Positions 25,601 through 35,279 of a stretch of DNA of 64,000 nucleotides are shown piece after piece (the first letter of the stretch is position 1; each line of letters opens with the position of its first letter). Both the position numbers and the translations under genes were made by a program. The stretch covers positions 6,190,536 through 6,254,535 of the forward strand of contig OY754987.1 in assembly GCA_963576475.1 (NCBI GenBank). The letters are read 5' to 3'. The stretch is from Molanna angustata. Its lineage: Eukaryota; Arthropoda; Insecta; Trichoptera; Molannidae. The notes under the pieces were generated by a model, which was not told the DNA's origin, made no database searches, and saw nothing but the letters and a program-made list of their open reading frames with translations.

Positions 25601-26449
25601 CAAGTCTTCATAATAAAATATTTAAATAAAAAAAATTTAAATTTCATGAAAATGCTGGAAATATTCCATACAAGATTTGAATACTTTGAGGAGGAGGAGT
25701 TTAGCGTTGACCACAACCCACTCGGTTTTTTTAAATTCATTCATACCATCACGGTACATACCATAATGACGATAACCAGCGAAAGATGTGGGGTGTGCAC
25801 TACACATACGAGTGTATCTTTACACACCAGTCTTGTTATATCCAAAAGGCACAAAGTACATTCAGAATGATGTGTGTTTTTATTTTAAAACTCTTCAAAT
25901 ACAGGGGTTTTTTAAATCAAAGTCTAGTTCCATATTATTCCTCTTTACAGGATCTGTATCGGTTGACTAAGTCTTTATCAACTGAGTCAGCCGAATCGAT
26001 TGTCCTGTGAAAAGGAAAAATACATTATGCGGAACTAGAATCAGTGTAGTTGGGTTAAAAAAAAAACAACATTAATTCTACAATATCAATGCTGTCAAAA
26101 TTCAATCAATCAGTGGCGCTACAACCCATCGTAGGTCCTGGCCTCCTCCAGAAGCTCCCTCCTCCCCTCCCCGACCATCGCTTCCTGCCGCCAACTCACA
26201 ACGCCCATCGTCCGCAAGTCCCTCTCTGCTCTTGTTGGTCTTGTAGCGAATATCCTTTTTAGTGGACAGGTTTCGTCCATTCTCGCTGTCAAGATTGACA
26301 TAGTGAAATAAACTGTCTAGTTCGTGACAGAAAGAATGTGAATCGTTAATGTTATAAATGCTTCAATTTTTCAGATGGCTGGTTCTGCTACAACTTATCT
26401 AATCATATTGGTACAACTGTCGATGGATTCCAAACAGAAAAATATATAA
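19622..26449 (+). CDS. insect gustatory receptor (7tm_7), four exons
   Basis: This encodes a seven-transmembrane chemoreceptor of the insect gustatory receptor family, acting in the membrane of sensory (or internal nutrient-sensing) cells. Exons are 19622-20653, 21580-21648, 24856-24945 and 26375-26449. All three introns are phase 0 with GT/AG ends. The product is 421 aa, the usual size. The N-terminal region TGIAPF, the multiple hydrophobic segments and the C-terminal stretch across exons 3 and 4 (FSASDLFCIDGELLFG, then GSATTYLIILVQL) are diagnostic. TYLIILVQ is the family signature TYhhhhhQF, with L for the last F. Short C-terminal exons in phase 0 are a known ancestral feature of the family. 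A poly-A signal AATAAA lies at 26509-26514. Introns 2 and 3 carry LINE, MITE and SINE insertions. The ligand cannot be told. No frameshift or stop was seen, so the gene appears intact. Confidence 0.93.
20760..22480. other. content of receptor introns 1 and 2, unassigned
   Basis: Apart from receptor exon 2, this stretch holds GC-richer patches at 20780-20900, 21120-21310 and 21945-22130. In the last, GTTCCCACTAGTC recurs as a direct repeat, suggesting a decayed DNA element. From 22262 to 22460 there is AT-rich sequence that repeats ATCATATTTATATT. No extra gene is supported; the minus-strand frame at 21687-22127 is not protein-like. Confidence 0.4.
22555..22880 (+). pseudogene. 3' end of a LINE, frameshifted, with (TATGG)n tail
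   Basis: It reads KMKINALRWFGHIERMSDDR, then a disrupted frame with RRCMDV-like residues and FGVRFSLPTP. The same C-terminal region (LRWFGH, RRCM, WRSVLSAYP) is found at 41342-42005 (-) and 48400-48760 (-). It ends at GCGTGATGG followed by repeated TATGG. Lies in intron 2 of the gustatory receptor. Confidence 0.75.
23546..23737. mobile_element. 192-bp palindromic MITE, near perfect
   Basis: The left arm GGGGGCAAGTCTGGTCCGAT continues into GGCGAAATCAAAACCCTAGT and GATTACCCATATCATGGAT. The right arm is its near-exact inverse, ending ACTTGTCCCCC. The centre reads around ATCTAAAGATATTATAGAT. It is the intact relative of the element split at 16727-18387. Lies in intron 2 of the gustatory receptor. 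Confidence 0.88.
23921..24660 (+). pseudogene. C-terminal part of a CR1-like LINE reverse transcriptase
   Basis: The frame reads TNFKFLGVHLDSKLSLDLHI, then SRLDYCNAIYAGLP, QMVFNAAARLIYGADK and ending SRANKSATAPLE (stop at 24592). These are the thumb and C-terminal regions of CR1/L2-type ORF2 (FKFLGVxLDxxL, LDYCNxxxxGLP). The untranslated tail GTGATCTTGTATCACTAAAC leads into ATT repeats. Only the last third of ORF2 is present, so it is a dead 5'-truncated copy. A second copy with the same tail lies at 49236-49745. It sits within intron 2 of the gustatory receptor, on the same strand. Confidence 0.88.
25003..25128 (-). mobile_element. tRNA-derived SINE, family 1 (partial body)
   Basis: The minus-strand head matches the other copies: TTAGTAATCCAGTGGTCGCG and GAGTTCGAATCCTGGC. 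The body is shortened and more diverged (CCTCATATATTTCCTAACC). Lies in intron 3 of the gustatory receptor. Confidence 0.82.
25735..25870. repeat. dispersed repeat shared with 49080-49200
   Basis: ATACCATCA...GGTA followed by ACCAGCGA, then TGTGCA, ACGAGTGTAT and CACTGGTCTTGT-like phrases occur in the same order at 49085-49195. Family unknown. The short open frames over it are not taken as genes. Confidence 0.4.
26105..26290. repeat. dispersed repeat (GGCGCTACAACCCA family)
   Basis: TCAGTGGCGCTACAACCCAT, then TAGGTCCTGGCCTCCTCC. A related piece at 23440-23545 reads AATGGCACTACAGCCCAAAT and GGCCTCCTCCGACTT after a TTC run. It is probably a SINE or LINE tail. This copy lies in receptor intron 3. 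Confidence 0.5.
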
Positions 26450-26514
26450 ATCTTATGATAAAATTATATATTATGTTGATGTTATAGTGCTTGGTTCTTT
26501 TTAAAAATAATAAA

Positions 26515-27374
26515 AACCTTATTATATTGTGTAAATATATTTTTTATTGTACTGTCAGTTAAAAATAAACACATTTTTTAATCAAATATTATGATCCTCA
26601 CATTGAATTTATTTTCAATGTTATGTAACAAATATTAAATACATATTTTAAAATAATAAACTATTAATTGAAGTATTGATAACATAATATTTAAATAATT
26701 ACATTTTTTAAATATACCTTTCAGGAACTGACAAATTAAAGTTAGTGACAAATCATGGTGTCAATAAATTAATATCAATTCAAAAAAATATTAATTGACT
26801 AAATTATGCATTTTGAAATGAACGATGAAAAACACATTGTTTAATTATCAAAATTCATGAAAAATAAATAATAAAAGTTTATTATTTCACTATTGCTTTT
26901 TATTTACAAACTTAAAATAAATAATATAAATTATTATATTTGCAAAAACTGACTATTCATTTGCTTTGGAGTTTCATCAAACGAATTGTCAATTGAGAAG
27001 TTAACTGTAATATATATTTGAGTATTTCTTATTATAACCCTTTAAAGGTGTAAAAAAATAAAAAATAAAAGTACCCAGGGTAGAAACTAATCTTCACCAA
27101 TAGCTGTTGACCTCATATTTATTGTTTGCTTTAAAAGTATTTTTTTAAATTTTTTTTGTATTGTTTTTTTTATATACTTTTATTTTTATTTGATTTGTAA
27201 TATTATATAGATACACTTCTTATGTATGATTGATGTTGGCATTGTATTAGTGTCAATATTTCCATATGCATAATGCATTAGCCCCGGCACAAGTTTTGTC
27301 CCAAGTGGGGAATTGCAGATACAATTCTTGTGATGTAAATAATTATATTATAATATGTATATGAATGAATGAAT
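26515..27374. other. AT-rich intergenic DNA downstream of the receptor
   Basis: No gene or recognisable element. The sequence is mostly A/T runs, with a GAAT-repeat (ATGAATGAATGAATGAATGA) at its end near 27360. Confidence 0.55.
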
Positions 27375-27720
27375 GAATGAAGAAGAACGACCAACAGAGC
27401 ATCCACAAAGCGGAAATGAGAGTGACTATGATGGACACAGTGCAGAATATCCATGTCCGAGGAAGCTTTGGTGCGGCCCCGATCACCGATAAGTTGCTCT
27501 AGAGCAGATTGAGATGGTATGGAAACGTCATAAGGCGACCAGAGGACAATATGACACACAGAGCGATGGACATCCAGAAGACCAGGCAGACCTCTGACAA
27601 CGTTTCACTTCACCATCGAAAGAGAGTTACGGGAGGTAGACTTGCGCGAAAGAGACGCACAGGAGCGAAAGACTTGGCCGACCCCACATAATGGGAATAA
27701 ATGGCCAGGGTGAAGAAGAG
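27375..27720 (+). pseudogene. C-terminal fragment of a LINE, broken
   Basis: It reads HKAEMRVTMMDTVQN, then a region ending ITDKLL, a stop, and SRLRWYGNVIRRPEDN. This is the LINE C-terminal pattern in which an AEMRxL region is followed by LRWFGHVxRRPEDN. It is frame-broken and ends near the phrase GACCCCACATAATGGG. It is a dead fragment. Confidence 0.7.
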
Positions 27721-28599
27721 ATATGAATGAATTAAAATAATTAGACTTCGACTTGATTTAGAGTTTTTCTTATGATAGAATATTAATTATACTACTATAT
27801 ATACAGAATCTTGAAAACATTGGAAATTAAAGAATCATTTTACAATATATAAAGACAGAAACACACAAAGACACCATTTTTTTTTGTTTGGTTAGTTACA
27901 TAACCGAAATAATAACAAATAAATTCATAAGACATAACAATAATGATAATATAATAAAATAAATATTAAGATGATGGGAAAAAAGTTCATAGGTACTTTT
28001 TAGATGCTCACTAAGGCATAATCTTAAAAGTTATCTACCTCTTCAACAAAAAATATATTATTCTATCATTATCATATTTCTATACATTAGTCTATGTTTT
28101 CTACTGTTCTATGTTTTCTCCAATACATTATCCATAACTCAAAACTTATGAGACTTAGTAACATGAATATTTCATTAAATGATAGGTATTTCATAAATCT
28201 AAACACTGGTCTGATAAGTTTTAAGACAATTTTCTAACTTGTTTGTAAAATCAAATAGAATATTATTTAACGTAACGCTTGATTCAAATACGCTAACTCG
28301 GGCACACATAATTGTAATCTTTAAGGACGTACATTTTCATATATTATATTTGCATTTGACCAGTCTACATTGCCTTACATTGCTTGCCTTAATTTTCAGA
28401 AGGACTTTATACCAATTTATACACCTCAAAGGGCACAGATATTTCATATTTTTAAATATTTTTTCTTTAGCTATTCATAACAGTAATAAAAACTGTTACA
28501 ATATTTAAAATAGTCGCATATTTCAAATTATTCCTTTCTATCCTAGAGGCAAAAATTATCATGATTGAATACAGAATAAGTCAATACAAAAAATATATT
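27721..28599. other. intergenic DNA, no gene seen
   Basis: The 89-codon open frame at 28239-28508 has no hydrophobic pattern, motif or splice context that supports a gene. Nothing else was found. Confidence 0.5.
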
Positions 28600-28825
28600 T
28601 TTTTACACATAAACTTCTCGGGGAACTAACAGGTACTATGTCAAATATTAATTTAACACGCACCCAATAACAAGTTGCCACAATCTGGAGACTTGCTATT
28701 TTAATCGTCTCACAGATCCAGACTGAAAACACAATTAAAAACTGTGTCTCCACCAGGAATCGAACCCGGGACCCTTGGATCAGCAGTCAGATATTGAACC
28801 AACCGAGCCACGAAGCCCGAAATTG
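28600..28825 (-). mobile_element. tRNA-derived SINE, family 2
   Basis: On the minus strand the head reads CTTCGTGGCTCGGTTGGTTC (box-A-like) and CCCGGGTTCGATTCCTGGTG (box-B-like). The body includes CTCCAGATTGTGGCAACTTG and continues to TTAATATTTGACATAGTACC. Body pieces recur at 45945-46050 and at 60058-60105. Confidence 0.75.
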
Positions 28826-29640
28826 TATTTTTTTTTATTATGGCCAATATTGTTTCAATGATGAATTTTAATTCAACATAAAATACAAGGTGAAGTATAT
28901 TTTATGTCATCAATATGTCCTTGTAATTAGTACATATCGTCCCTCCTATGGCAAACTCGCGAAATAACATTTTTGACGAAAATGCGTTTTTGGTGTCATT
29001 TTAATTGTTTAAACAATAGCTACACTCTGGCAAAGTATTGAATCTGTAACATCTTCCATTAAGCTTAGAAAAAAAGTTAACTGCGTTATAAAATGGATTT
29101 TACATAGAGTGTCAAAGTTTGTTTTTGCTCTCCTGTAAAATTTATTTTTTGCAGATTCGCTAGTTTGCTATAGAGGACACGATATATGTACATCCTGATA
29201 TATTCCTTAAATTAAGCATGAATTGATTTTTTCAACGTTTGAAACTGTCACTTTGTGATAGAACTCCATAATCACAACTTAGATTTAATAATTAGATTTA
29301 TTTAATTTGGTTTGCAAACGCGACTCCCATTCACCAATATCGGTCCCAAATCGGTCGTGGCAGGATTCAAACTCTTGAGATTGTGATGTACTATGGCAAT
29401 AAAATTGAGATATAATAACGTCATTAACATAATATTATATCTAAATTTACACAAACAAAATATGTTCATATTTTTATGGCAATATTAAAACAAAAAAATG
29501 ACAGTACAACATCGCTCATCTGGCAATCCACTTAACCCCTAAAGATAACAAATTAATAAGAAGTAACATTGAGCTAACTATATGAAGTAATTTTATATTT
29601 ATAAACAACTAGTGAACCCCCAGCAAACTTCGTATTGCCT
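28826..29640. other. intergenic DNA with an old SINE remnant
   Basis: At 29190-29385, CATCCTGATATATTCC, AAATTAAGCATGAATTG and TCGGTCGTGGCAGGATTCAA are diverged pieces of SINE family 1. No gene is seen. Confidence 0.5.
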
Positions 29641-29667
29641 GTATAATTCAAAATGGTCCAAAACCAC

Positions 29668-30105
29668 CCGTCCCTTCAGACCCTTCAGTGCCTCCCGTCC
29701 CTTCAGTGCCTCCCGTCCCTTCAGTGCCTCCCGTCCCTTCAGTGCCTCCCGTCCCTTCAGTGCCTCCCGTCCCTTCAGTGCCTCCCGTCCCTTCAGTGCC
29801 TCCCGTCCCTTCAGTGCCTCCCGTCCCTTCAGTGCCTCCCGTCCCTTCAGTGCCTCCCGTCCCTTCAGTGCCTCCCGTCCCTTCAGTGCCTCCCGTCCCT
29901 TCAGTGCCTCCCGTCCCTTCAGTGCCTCCCGTCCCTTCAGTGCCTCCCGTCCCTTCAGTGCCTCGTCCCTTCAGTGCCTCCCGTCCCTTTAGTGCCTCCC
30001 GTCCCTTCAGTACCACCCGTCCCTTCAGACCCTTCAGTACCACCCGTCCCGTCAGACCCACCAGTACCTCCCTTCCCTTCATTACCTCCCGTCCCTTCAG
30101 TAGGT
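29668..30105. repeat. 18-bp minisatellite
   Basis: About 16 near-perfect copies of CTTCAGTGCCTCCCGTCC run from about 29683, then a short deletion near 29963, then some eight diverged copies to about 30105. Because the unit is a multiple of three and lacks stops, open frames appear on both strands (PVPS, RPFSAS and GTGGTE repeats). It stands out as GC-rich inside AT-rich DNA. Confidence 0.95.
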
Positions 30106-31010
30106 TAAGAAAAAGTTTAATTCCCGACACAATACTGGGAAGATCTACGAAGAGATGAAAGGACAGTTGGACCTTCTTTTTCCAGGATTCTCCAACTTCA
30201 TAGGTAAAATGAACAAATACACGATAAATAAGAAGAAGAAGAAAAAAGTTTGAATCCAGAAACCGTCCTGGAAAACCTGCAAAGAGATGGAAGGACAGTT
30301 GCATCTTATTCTTCCACAATACTCCACCTTCATAGGTAAAATGACCAAATACACAATGAAGAAGAAGAAAAAAGTTTAAATCCAAAAAATGTCCTGGAAG
30401 ACCTGCGAAGAGATGGAAGGACAGTTGAAGCTTCTTCTCCCAGAGTATTAGGTCATTTTACCTTCATAGGTAAAATGACCTAATACCCGAAGAAGAAGAA
30501 GAAGAAGAAGAAGAAGATTTTTTTTAATTCAGAAACCATCCCGAGCATACCCTCGACAATTCGCCAAAGTTTCATTGCAATCGGATGAACGGTTTCCAGG
30601 ATAGTCCACTTTCATAGGTAAAATGACCCAATACTCGATGAAGAAGAAGAAGAAAAAAAAATTTAATCCAGAAACCATCCCGGGCATACGCTCGACAATT
30701 CACCAAAGTTTCATTGCAATCGGATGAACGGTTCCCAGGATAGTCCACTTCATAGGTAAAATGACCTAATACCCGATGAAGAAGAAGAAGAAGAATTTTT
30801 TTTAATCCAGAAACTATCCCGGGCATACGCTCGACAATTCATCAAAGTTTCATTGCAATCGGATGAACGGTTCCCAGGATAATCCACCTTCATAGGTAAA
30901 ATGAAGAAGAAGAAGAAATTTTTTGATCCAGAAACCATCCCTGGTATACTCTCGACAATTCACCAAAGTTTCATTGCAATTGGATGAACGGTTTAGGAGC
31001 GCATTCAACA
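30106..31010. repeat. tandem array with GAA runs, 110-150-bp units
   Basis: Seven or so copies contain CCAGAAACCATCCCGGGCAT, CAAAGTTTCATTGCAATCGG, ATGAACGGTTCCCAGGAT and TTCATAGGTAAAATGACC, and each ends in GAAGAAGAA. The first copies are more diverged (CTGGAAGACCTGCGAAGAGA). One copy contains a perfect 19-bp-arm hairpin at 30445-30486. The last copy runs into GGTTTAGGAGCGCATTCAAC, which may be the outer end of the source transposon. No gene is supported. Confidence 0.85.
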
Positions 31011-31047
31011 CATACATAGATACATACAAACATTCAAATTTATAATA

Positions 31048-31612
31048 TAGAAGATAAAATATATAATTATTCCACTTATTTATTTTGTTGACTACGACTA
31101 GTTTCGTGCAAAGCACATTTACGAGTAGTACCAATACAGAAATTAAAATTATATTTATACAAGAGGCAAGACAAATTTGAACATATATCGAAAACAGTTG
31201 ATATGGAGCCAAGTTTACAAACGAAATTTCTTCTCATACGTTAAATAATAGCTACATACTTTAAATTGTTTTTGTTTAATTGTAATTAATATAATTTTGT
31301 ATTTGTTATATTCATTATTCCCGACTGTATGTAGTTTATTTTCAATACTATATAAAAAATTCTCTTTTGTACATTTTGTTTAAAAACTTGGCTCCATATT
31401 CAACTGTTTTCGATATATGTTCAATTTTGTCTTGCCTCTTGTATAAATATAATTTTAACTTCTGTATCAGTAGTACCCGTAAATGTGCTTTGCACAAAAT
31501 TAGTCATAGTCAACAAAATAAATAGGTGGAATAAGTATATATTAGTTTCATTCAAATAATTTTAAATGGAATTCCACCAAGAATTATCTGTCAATAAATT
31601 AAATATAGTAAA
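31048..31612. mobile_element. foldback element with hammerhead-like stem-loop
   Basis: Two arms of about 150 bp are inverted. The left arm (about 31063-31215) has TTTTGTTGACTACGACTAGT, AAAGCACATTTACGAGTAG and GAACATATATCGAAAACAGT. The right arm (about 31385-31535) carries the inverse. The outer right end holds AATGGAATTCCACCAAGAAT, also seen in the elements at 38825, 50345 and 53406. On the minus strand, 31091-31129 folds as ACTAC, a 7-nt core, GTGC-TTT-GCAC, GAAAC, TAGTC, GTAGT. No protein-coding frame was found. Probably a Penelope-like remnant (inference). Confidence 0.7.
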
Positions 31613-31662
31613 ATATGTACCTAGGTATTAACATATATCATATTATTAGTCGTCAAAACTTG

Positions 31663-31775
31663 GGATGTTGTCTGGTTGGTTGGAAGAAATTGCCTAATGG
31701 CAATAAGCCCGCCAGTGTACAATTATATTTGTTTATATTATGTACAAAAAGATGTATAAATAAATAAATAAATAA
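31663..31775 (+). repeat. LINE/SINE 3'-tail repeat ending in (AAAT)n
   Basis: GGTTGGTTGGAAGAAATTGC, CTAATGGCAATAAGCCCGCC and AGTGTACAATTATATTTG, ending in TAAA repeats. It is nearly identical to 44227-44352. The tail structure suggests the 3' end of a retroelement. The parent was not identified. Confidence 0.75.
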
Positions 31776-32418
31776 GAAGAGTACGGAGAGTGATCTTGAA
31801 TGAGATAGAGTTAGACAGGTATACTTCAATTCTCTCGATAGAATATATAATTTAAAAAAATATATCGCACACAGAGTAACGAATAATACCAAGAGAAGCC
31901 AGCCCACTGAAGATCTTGAAGTTCATTCGAGAGATCGGACTGTTAGACCTCTATAAACAATGAGCTATACAATAAAGCTGATGTGAAGAGGCAACTAGAA
32001 GGAATTATAATAAAAAAAGGAATAATACAGAGCTGATAATATAAGGTACAATTTTGTGCCAGGGGATGGTACACAAAGTGAGATGGAATGAGGGTATCCT
32101 AAACACATTTAATGTTTAAATAAATTGGATATTAATGATACATATGGTAGTAAAAGTATTTGCTTTTTGAAATTTAAATTCCTTTGTAAACGATATGTAC
32201 TTTGATGTTAAGAGGGTGACTGCTGCCAACGATCCTATTTTTTCAATTTGTATTTGCATCATTACTACAAAACGAATCATTTTGAAAAAAATAACCTGGT
32301 TAGTTTGGATATTAATAAAGAAAAATATACCTTAACTTTTTAATTATGTTCTGTAAGCATACCCTGATTTTTGACATTTATCTTAAATTTATAAATATCT
32401 ATAAGGAATAGAGCATTA

Positions 32419-33145
32419 AACTTGAAAACGCTCAAACTTCTTTATTTTTCCCTGGTTCGCCCTATCCTGGAATAAGTATCTCCTGTCTGGTCTTCCCATT
32501 ATGCAACACACATAAACCGTATCGAAAGAATACAAAATATATTTATTAAACACCTAAATCGAAAAGCATTTCTTGATTTCCCATCGTATCGTGAGGCAAG
32601 GATTTACCATGGCATTGATTCACTCGAAAACAGACGTACTGTATCTGATATGATGCTTCTCCACAATATTATTAATAATAAAATTGATTCTCCTGCTCTC
32701 TTTAATTATATATCTTTCAACATCCCTACCTACACCTGTAGAACTAGACACACTCCTCTTTTCCGTCTTACCACTCAACACACCAACTATGCTCAACATG
32801 CAACAATGTACAGAATCTGTAATACATATAATAGGCATTTCCAAGAGATTGACATATTCTTACTTAGCGCCCCCACATTTAAAAAATATATCAAACTTAA
32901 AATTTCATCGTCATAATCAAATTTAACACTTAATATACTGACACATTTATATATGCAATTTCACACATCATTCACACAATATCTCACCATAATATGTAAC
33001 CATTCCTAATATATCTTAATATACTACAATAACTTCAGCGACAACCTGTACTTGGCTTTATTATTAATCAAATTATCTTTATGTTTTATAATTTATTATA
33101 TGCTGTATGTTGTCCTTGAAATAAATAAATAAATAAATAAATTAT
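32419..33145 (+). pseudogene. Jockey-like LINE C-terminal fragment with one stop
   Basis: It reads NLKTLKLLYFSLVRPILE, a stop at 32473-32475, then VSPVWSSHYATHINRIERIQ and on to KYIKLKISSS (end 32916). VRPILEYxSPVWxP and HINRIERIQ are typical of Jockey-clade ORF2 ends; the stop replaces the Y. The 3' tail ends in AAAT repeats near 33145. Nested inside the TTAA-flanked element. Confidence 0.85.
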
Positions 33146-33151
33146 ATTTTT

Positions 33152-33361
33152 TTATAAATTAAAGAAGATCAAAATATCTGGAAAAATACGATGTAACGTT
33201 GCATTAATGCATCAGGTTAAGTTAATAAACCAAAAAAACTTTTATTTCGCAATGGCGCTGAATGGAAAATAAATGTTTTTTAAGTTTATTTATTAAACCT
33301 GAAGCATTAATGCAACGTCACATCATATTTTTCTAGATATTTTTACTTCTTTAATTTAAAA
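33152..33361. mobile_element. foldback MITE nested in the TTAA element
   Basis: The left arm has AAATTAAAGAAGATCAAAAT, ATCTGGAAAAATACGATGT and AACGTTGCATTAATGC. The right arm is the inverse (GCATTAATGCAACGT, then ATCATATTTTTCTAGATAT). The spacer, of roughly 60-90 bp, contains ATGGCGCTGAATGG. Confidence 0.75.
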
Positions 33362-33813
33362 AAAAAAAATGTTGAACTACGCCTTATATTTTATTAAAAA
33401 TATACTAAGATAAACGTTGAAAATCGGGGTATGCCATTATTTTTCTACAAGAAATTATACAGAACATTATGAAAAAGTAAAGATATATTTTTCTTTATTT
33501 ATACCCAAACTATCTAAATTTTTTTTTCAAAATATTTAATAAGAAATAATGATGGTATATCAAATTGAAAAATAGGTACGTTGGCAGCAGTCCCCCCCTT
33601 AAGTGCTGTTTCAATTTTCATTACGAACCATTCCGAAAAATATAAAAAAACATATAGGTACTTACTTTACATATATTTCAGTAATCCAAATTTTCTATTT
33701 GGCACTATCATTAGTACCAGATTAGTGAGATTGTACTGTACATTAAAATTTATTTTCATTTTTATGGCAAATTTAAAACAAAAATATATTTATATGGGAT
33801 TAAATAATGGCTA

Positions 33814-35001
33814 TCACACAAATGTCATGAGTTCAGGGTCATACATAACTAGATCGAATGGTATACGTAACATTTCTAACAACACTTTCATATCCGAATT
33901 ATCGCTGATATTTCCTCTTTCTTTGGACACTGCCAGCAGTTCTTCCAAAGCCTTTTGACATCCCGTTCTCCATCCTTCAATCAAACCTTCCAATTCCTTA
34001 TTTCCAAGTTTTTTCCCGCTGTTTTCCGACAAACTCAGACTTTTTTCCTTGTTTGCAATCCTCTTTTTAACTTCTTCCAAATCCTGTTTAGTCACATTTC
34101 TTACCTTTGATTTATTTAAATAAGATTTTTTTTCAATGATGGTCTTAACTTCGAAATCATCGTCGTCAATGTCATCACTTTTTAACGCGTATATCGAAGA
34201 TTGAGACGATTTTTCACTAATGTCACCGCTTAACTTGGAATTTGACATAGTTTCTGCGATGGATTTCTTTACATCTTCAACATTTAAAATTGGATTATTT
34301 TTTGTTTTCGATAATTTTTGACACTCGGCGGTTGCATTTGGATCGTTTCCGCCTTTTTTTATCTTGAGTTTATCTTTCGGTACAACTTTTTTGTTAACCA
34401 ACACGATGCAGCTTTTTAAGAGATTTGGTGAACCAACGATGTTGCAAATATCTTCCTTACTCATTTCTTTGATGGAAACACTCTTGTCCCTTTGCCGTTC
34501 ACTCATTTTATTTTTGAGATCACACAATAGGACCGCGTCATCTTCATCGGATGAAAAATCTTCGATATGCATTATTTTATCTTTGGGAGATATTTTGATT
34601 GCTGGAACAATCTTTTCGACATTTTCTAGCATCGGCTCCTTTTCTTCACAATCTGGGGATAATTTTAATTCTCTCTTCTTGACTATCCGAGGTGAATCAA
34701 TTTTTTTCTTTGGCTTTTGATCTTCTACGTTATTTGTTATTGTTTTGGTAGAGATGGGAGATTTGTTTTCATCTGGAAAGATATTCAATGCTTTTTTGTT
34801 GTTTCTCCCCAATCCCATCCTTCTGCACGGTGTTAATAAACTTTTACTTATACCACCGCTAGTTTTGGTAGAATTTAATATGTCTAAAGAATTTTTAGGT
34901 GTCGAAATATTATTATGAACGGGACTTTCATTTTTAGATTTCTTTGCATCGCGACGTTGTGGCGAATCGTGTTTACTTGACGATTTCAAAGATCTCTTCA
35001 T
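33814..35001 (-). CDS. intronless charged nuclear-type protein, possible SFR1/Mei5-like
   Basis: A 395-aa protein begins at the only ATG in the frame (34999-35001). In-frame codons further upstream do not include an ATG. The N-terminal 300 residues are rich in Lys, Ser and Asp, look disordered, and contain basic stretches and TPCRRMGLGR. The C-terminal 60 residues look folded: LIEGWRTGCQKALEELL, then LLEMLRIPFDLVMYDPE. The spacing of WR...CQ...AL.EL and of LL...I..DL..YD resembles the C-terminus of SFR1/Mei5, the partner of Swi5 in homologous recombination, as I remember that family. This is an inference from memory, not a match I could test. No introns were seen. The gene starts about 1.4 kb inside the right end of the TTAA element. 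Confidence 0.75.
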   Translation of the reverse strand: MKRSLKSSSKHDSPQRRDAKKSKNESPVHNNISTPKNSLDILNSTKTSGGISKSLLTPCRRMGLGRNNKKALNIFPDENKSPISTKTITNNVEDQKPKKKIDSPRIVKKRELKLSPDCEEKEPMLENVEKIVPAIKISPKDKIMHIEDFSSDEDDAVLLCDLKNKMSERQRDKSVSIKEMSKEDICNIVGSPNLLKSCIVLVNKKVVPKDKLKIKKGGNDPNATAECQKLSKTKNNPILNVEDVKKSIAETMSNSKLSGDISEKSSQSSIYALKSDDIDDDDFEVKTIIEKKSYLNKSKVRNVTKQDLEEVKKRIANKEKSLSLSENSGKKLGNKELEGLIEGWRTGCQKALEELLAVSKERGNISDNSDMKVLLEMLRIPFDLVMYDPELMTFV

Positions 35002-35279
35002 ATTTTTACATAAATATAAAATTTTCAAAACATCAATATATTTTAATTGAATAGTGAAAAATTATGAAAAAAGTAAACTTTTTGTATATTTGACAACTTT
35101 GACTTTTCATATCAATTTCCCGGGTTAGACATTCCATAGATATTTCAAACATGGAAAAGTATTTTTTTTAAATAATTTCCAATGTCAAGCCGTAGGTTGA
35201 AAAAAAATCATTTGATTATTGTTGGGTCCATTATGATATTCACAAAGGTATTTTGATTGAAATATTGTTAAAAATCATA

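Larger units (their letters stand above)
32212..33598. mobile_element. 1387-bp TTAA-flanked element with long inverted repeats
   Basis: Both ends abut TTAA (32208-32211 and 33599-33602). The ends read GAGGGTGACTGCTGCCAACG and, inverted, GGGGGGACTGCTGCCAACG. Inverted similarity continues for about 190 bp: TTTTTCAATTTG, CATCATTA, AATAAAGAAAAATATA, ATGTTCTGTA, GCATACCC, GATTTT and TTTATCTTA occur in the same order on both arms. The interior now holds a Jockey-like LINE fragment and a smaller foldback. A TTAA duplication fits piggyBac or Kolobok elements. No transposase is present. Confidence 0.82.

Noticed and set aside
25583..26010. Overlapping short plus-strand frames
   Set aside because: They lie across a dispersed repeat in intron 3 of the receptor and are open in several frames.
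28239..28508. 89-codon plus-strand frame
   Set aside because: Composition is that of AT-rich background, with no motif or conserved pattern visible.
28740..28820. tRNA gene on the minus strand
   Set aside because: The cloverleaf is incomplete and the sequence continues into a dispersed SINE body.
29612..30385. Open frames of 126-245 codons with PVPS, RPFSAS or GTGGTE repeats
   Set aside because: The 18-bp unit has no stop in several frames, so open frames on both strands arise automatically. No splice or start context supports a protein.
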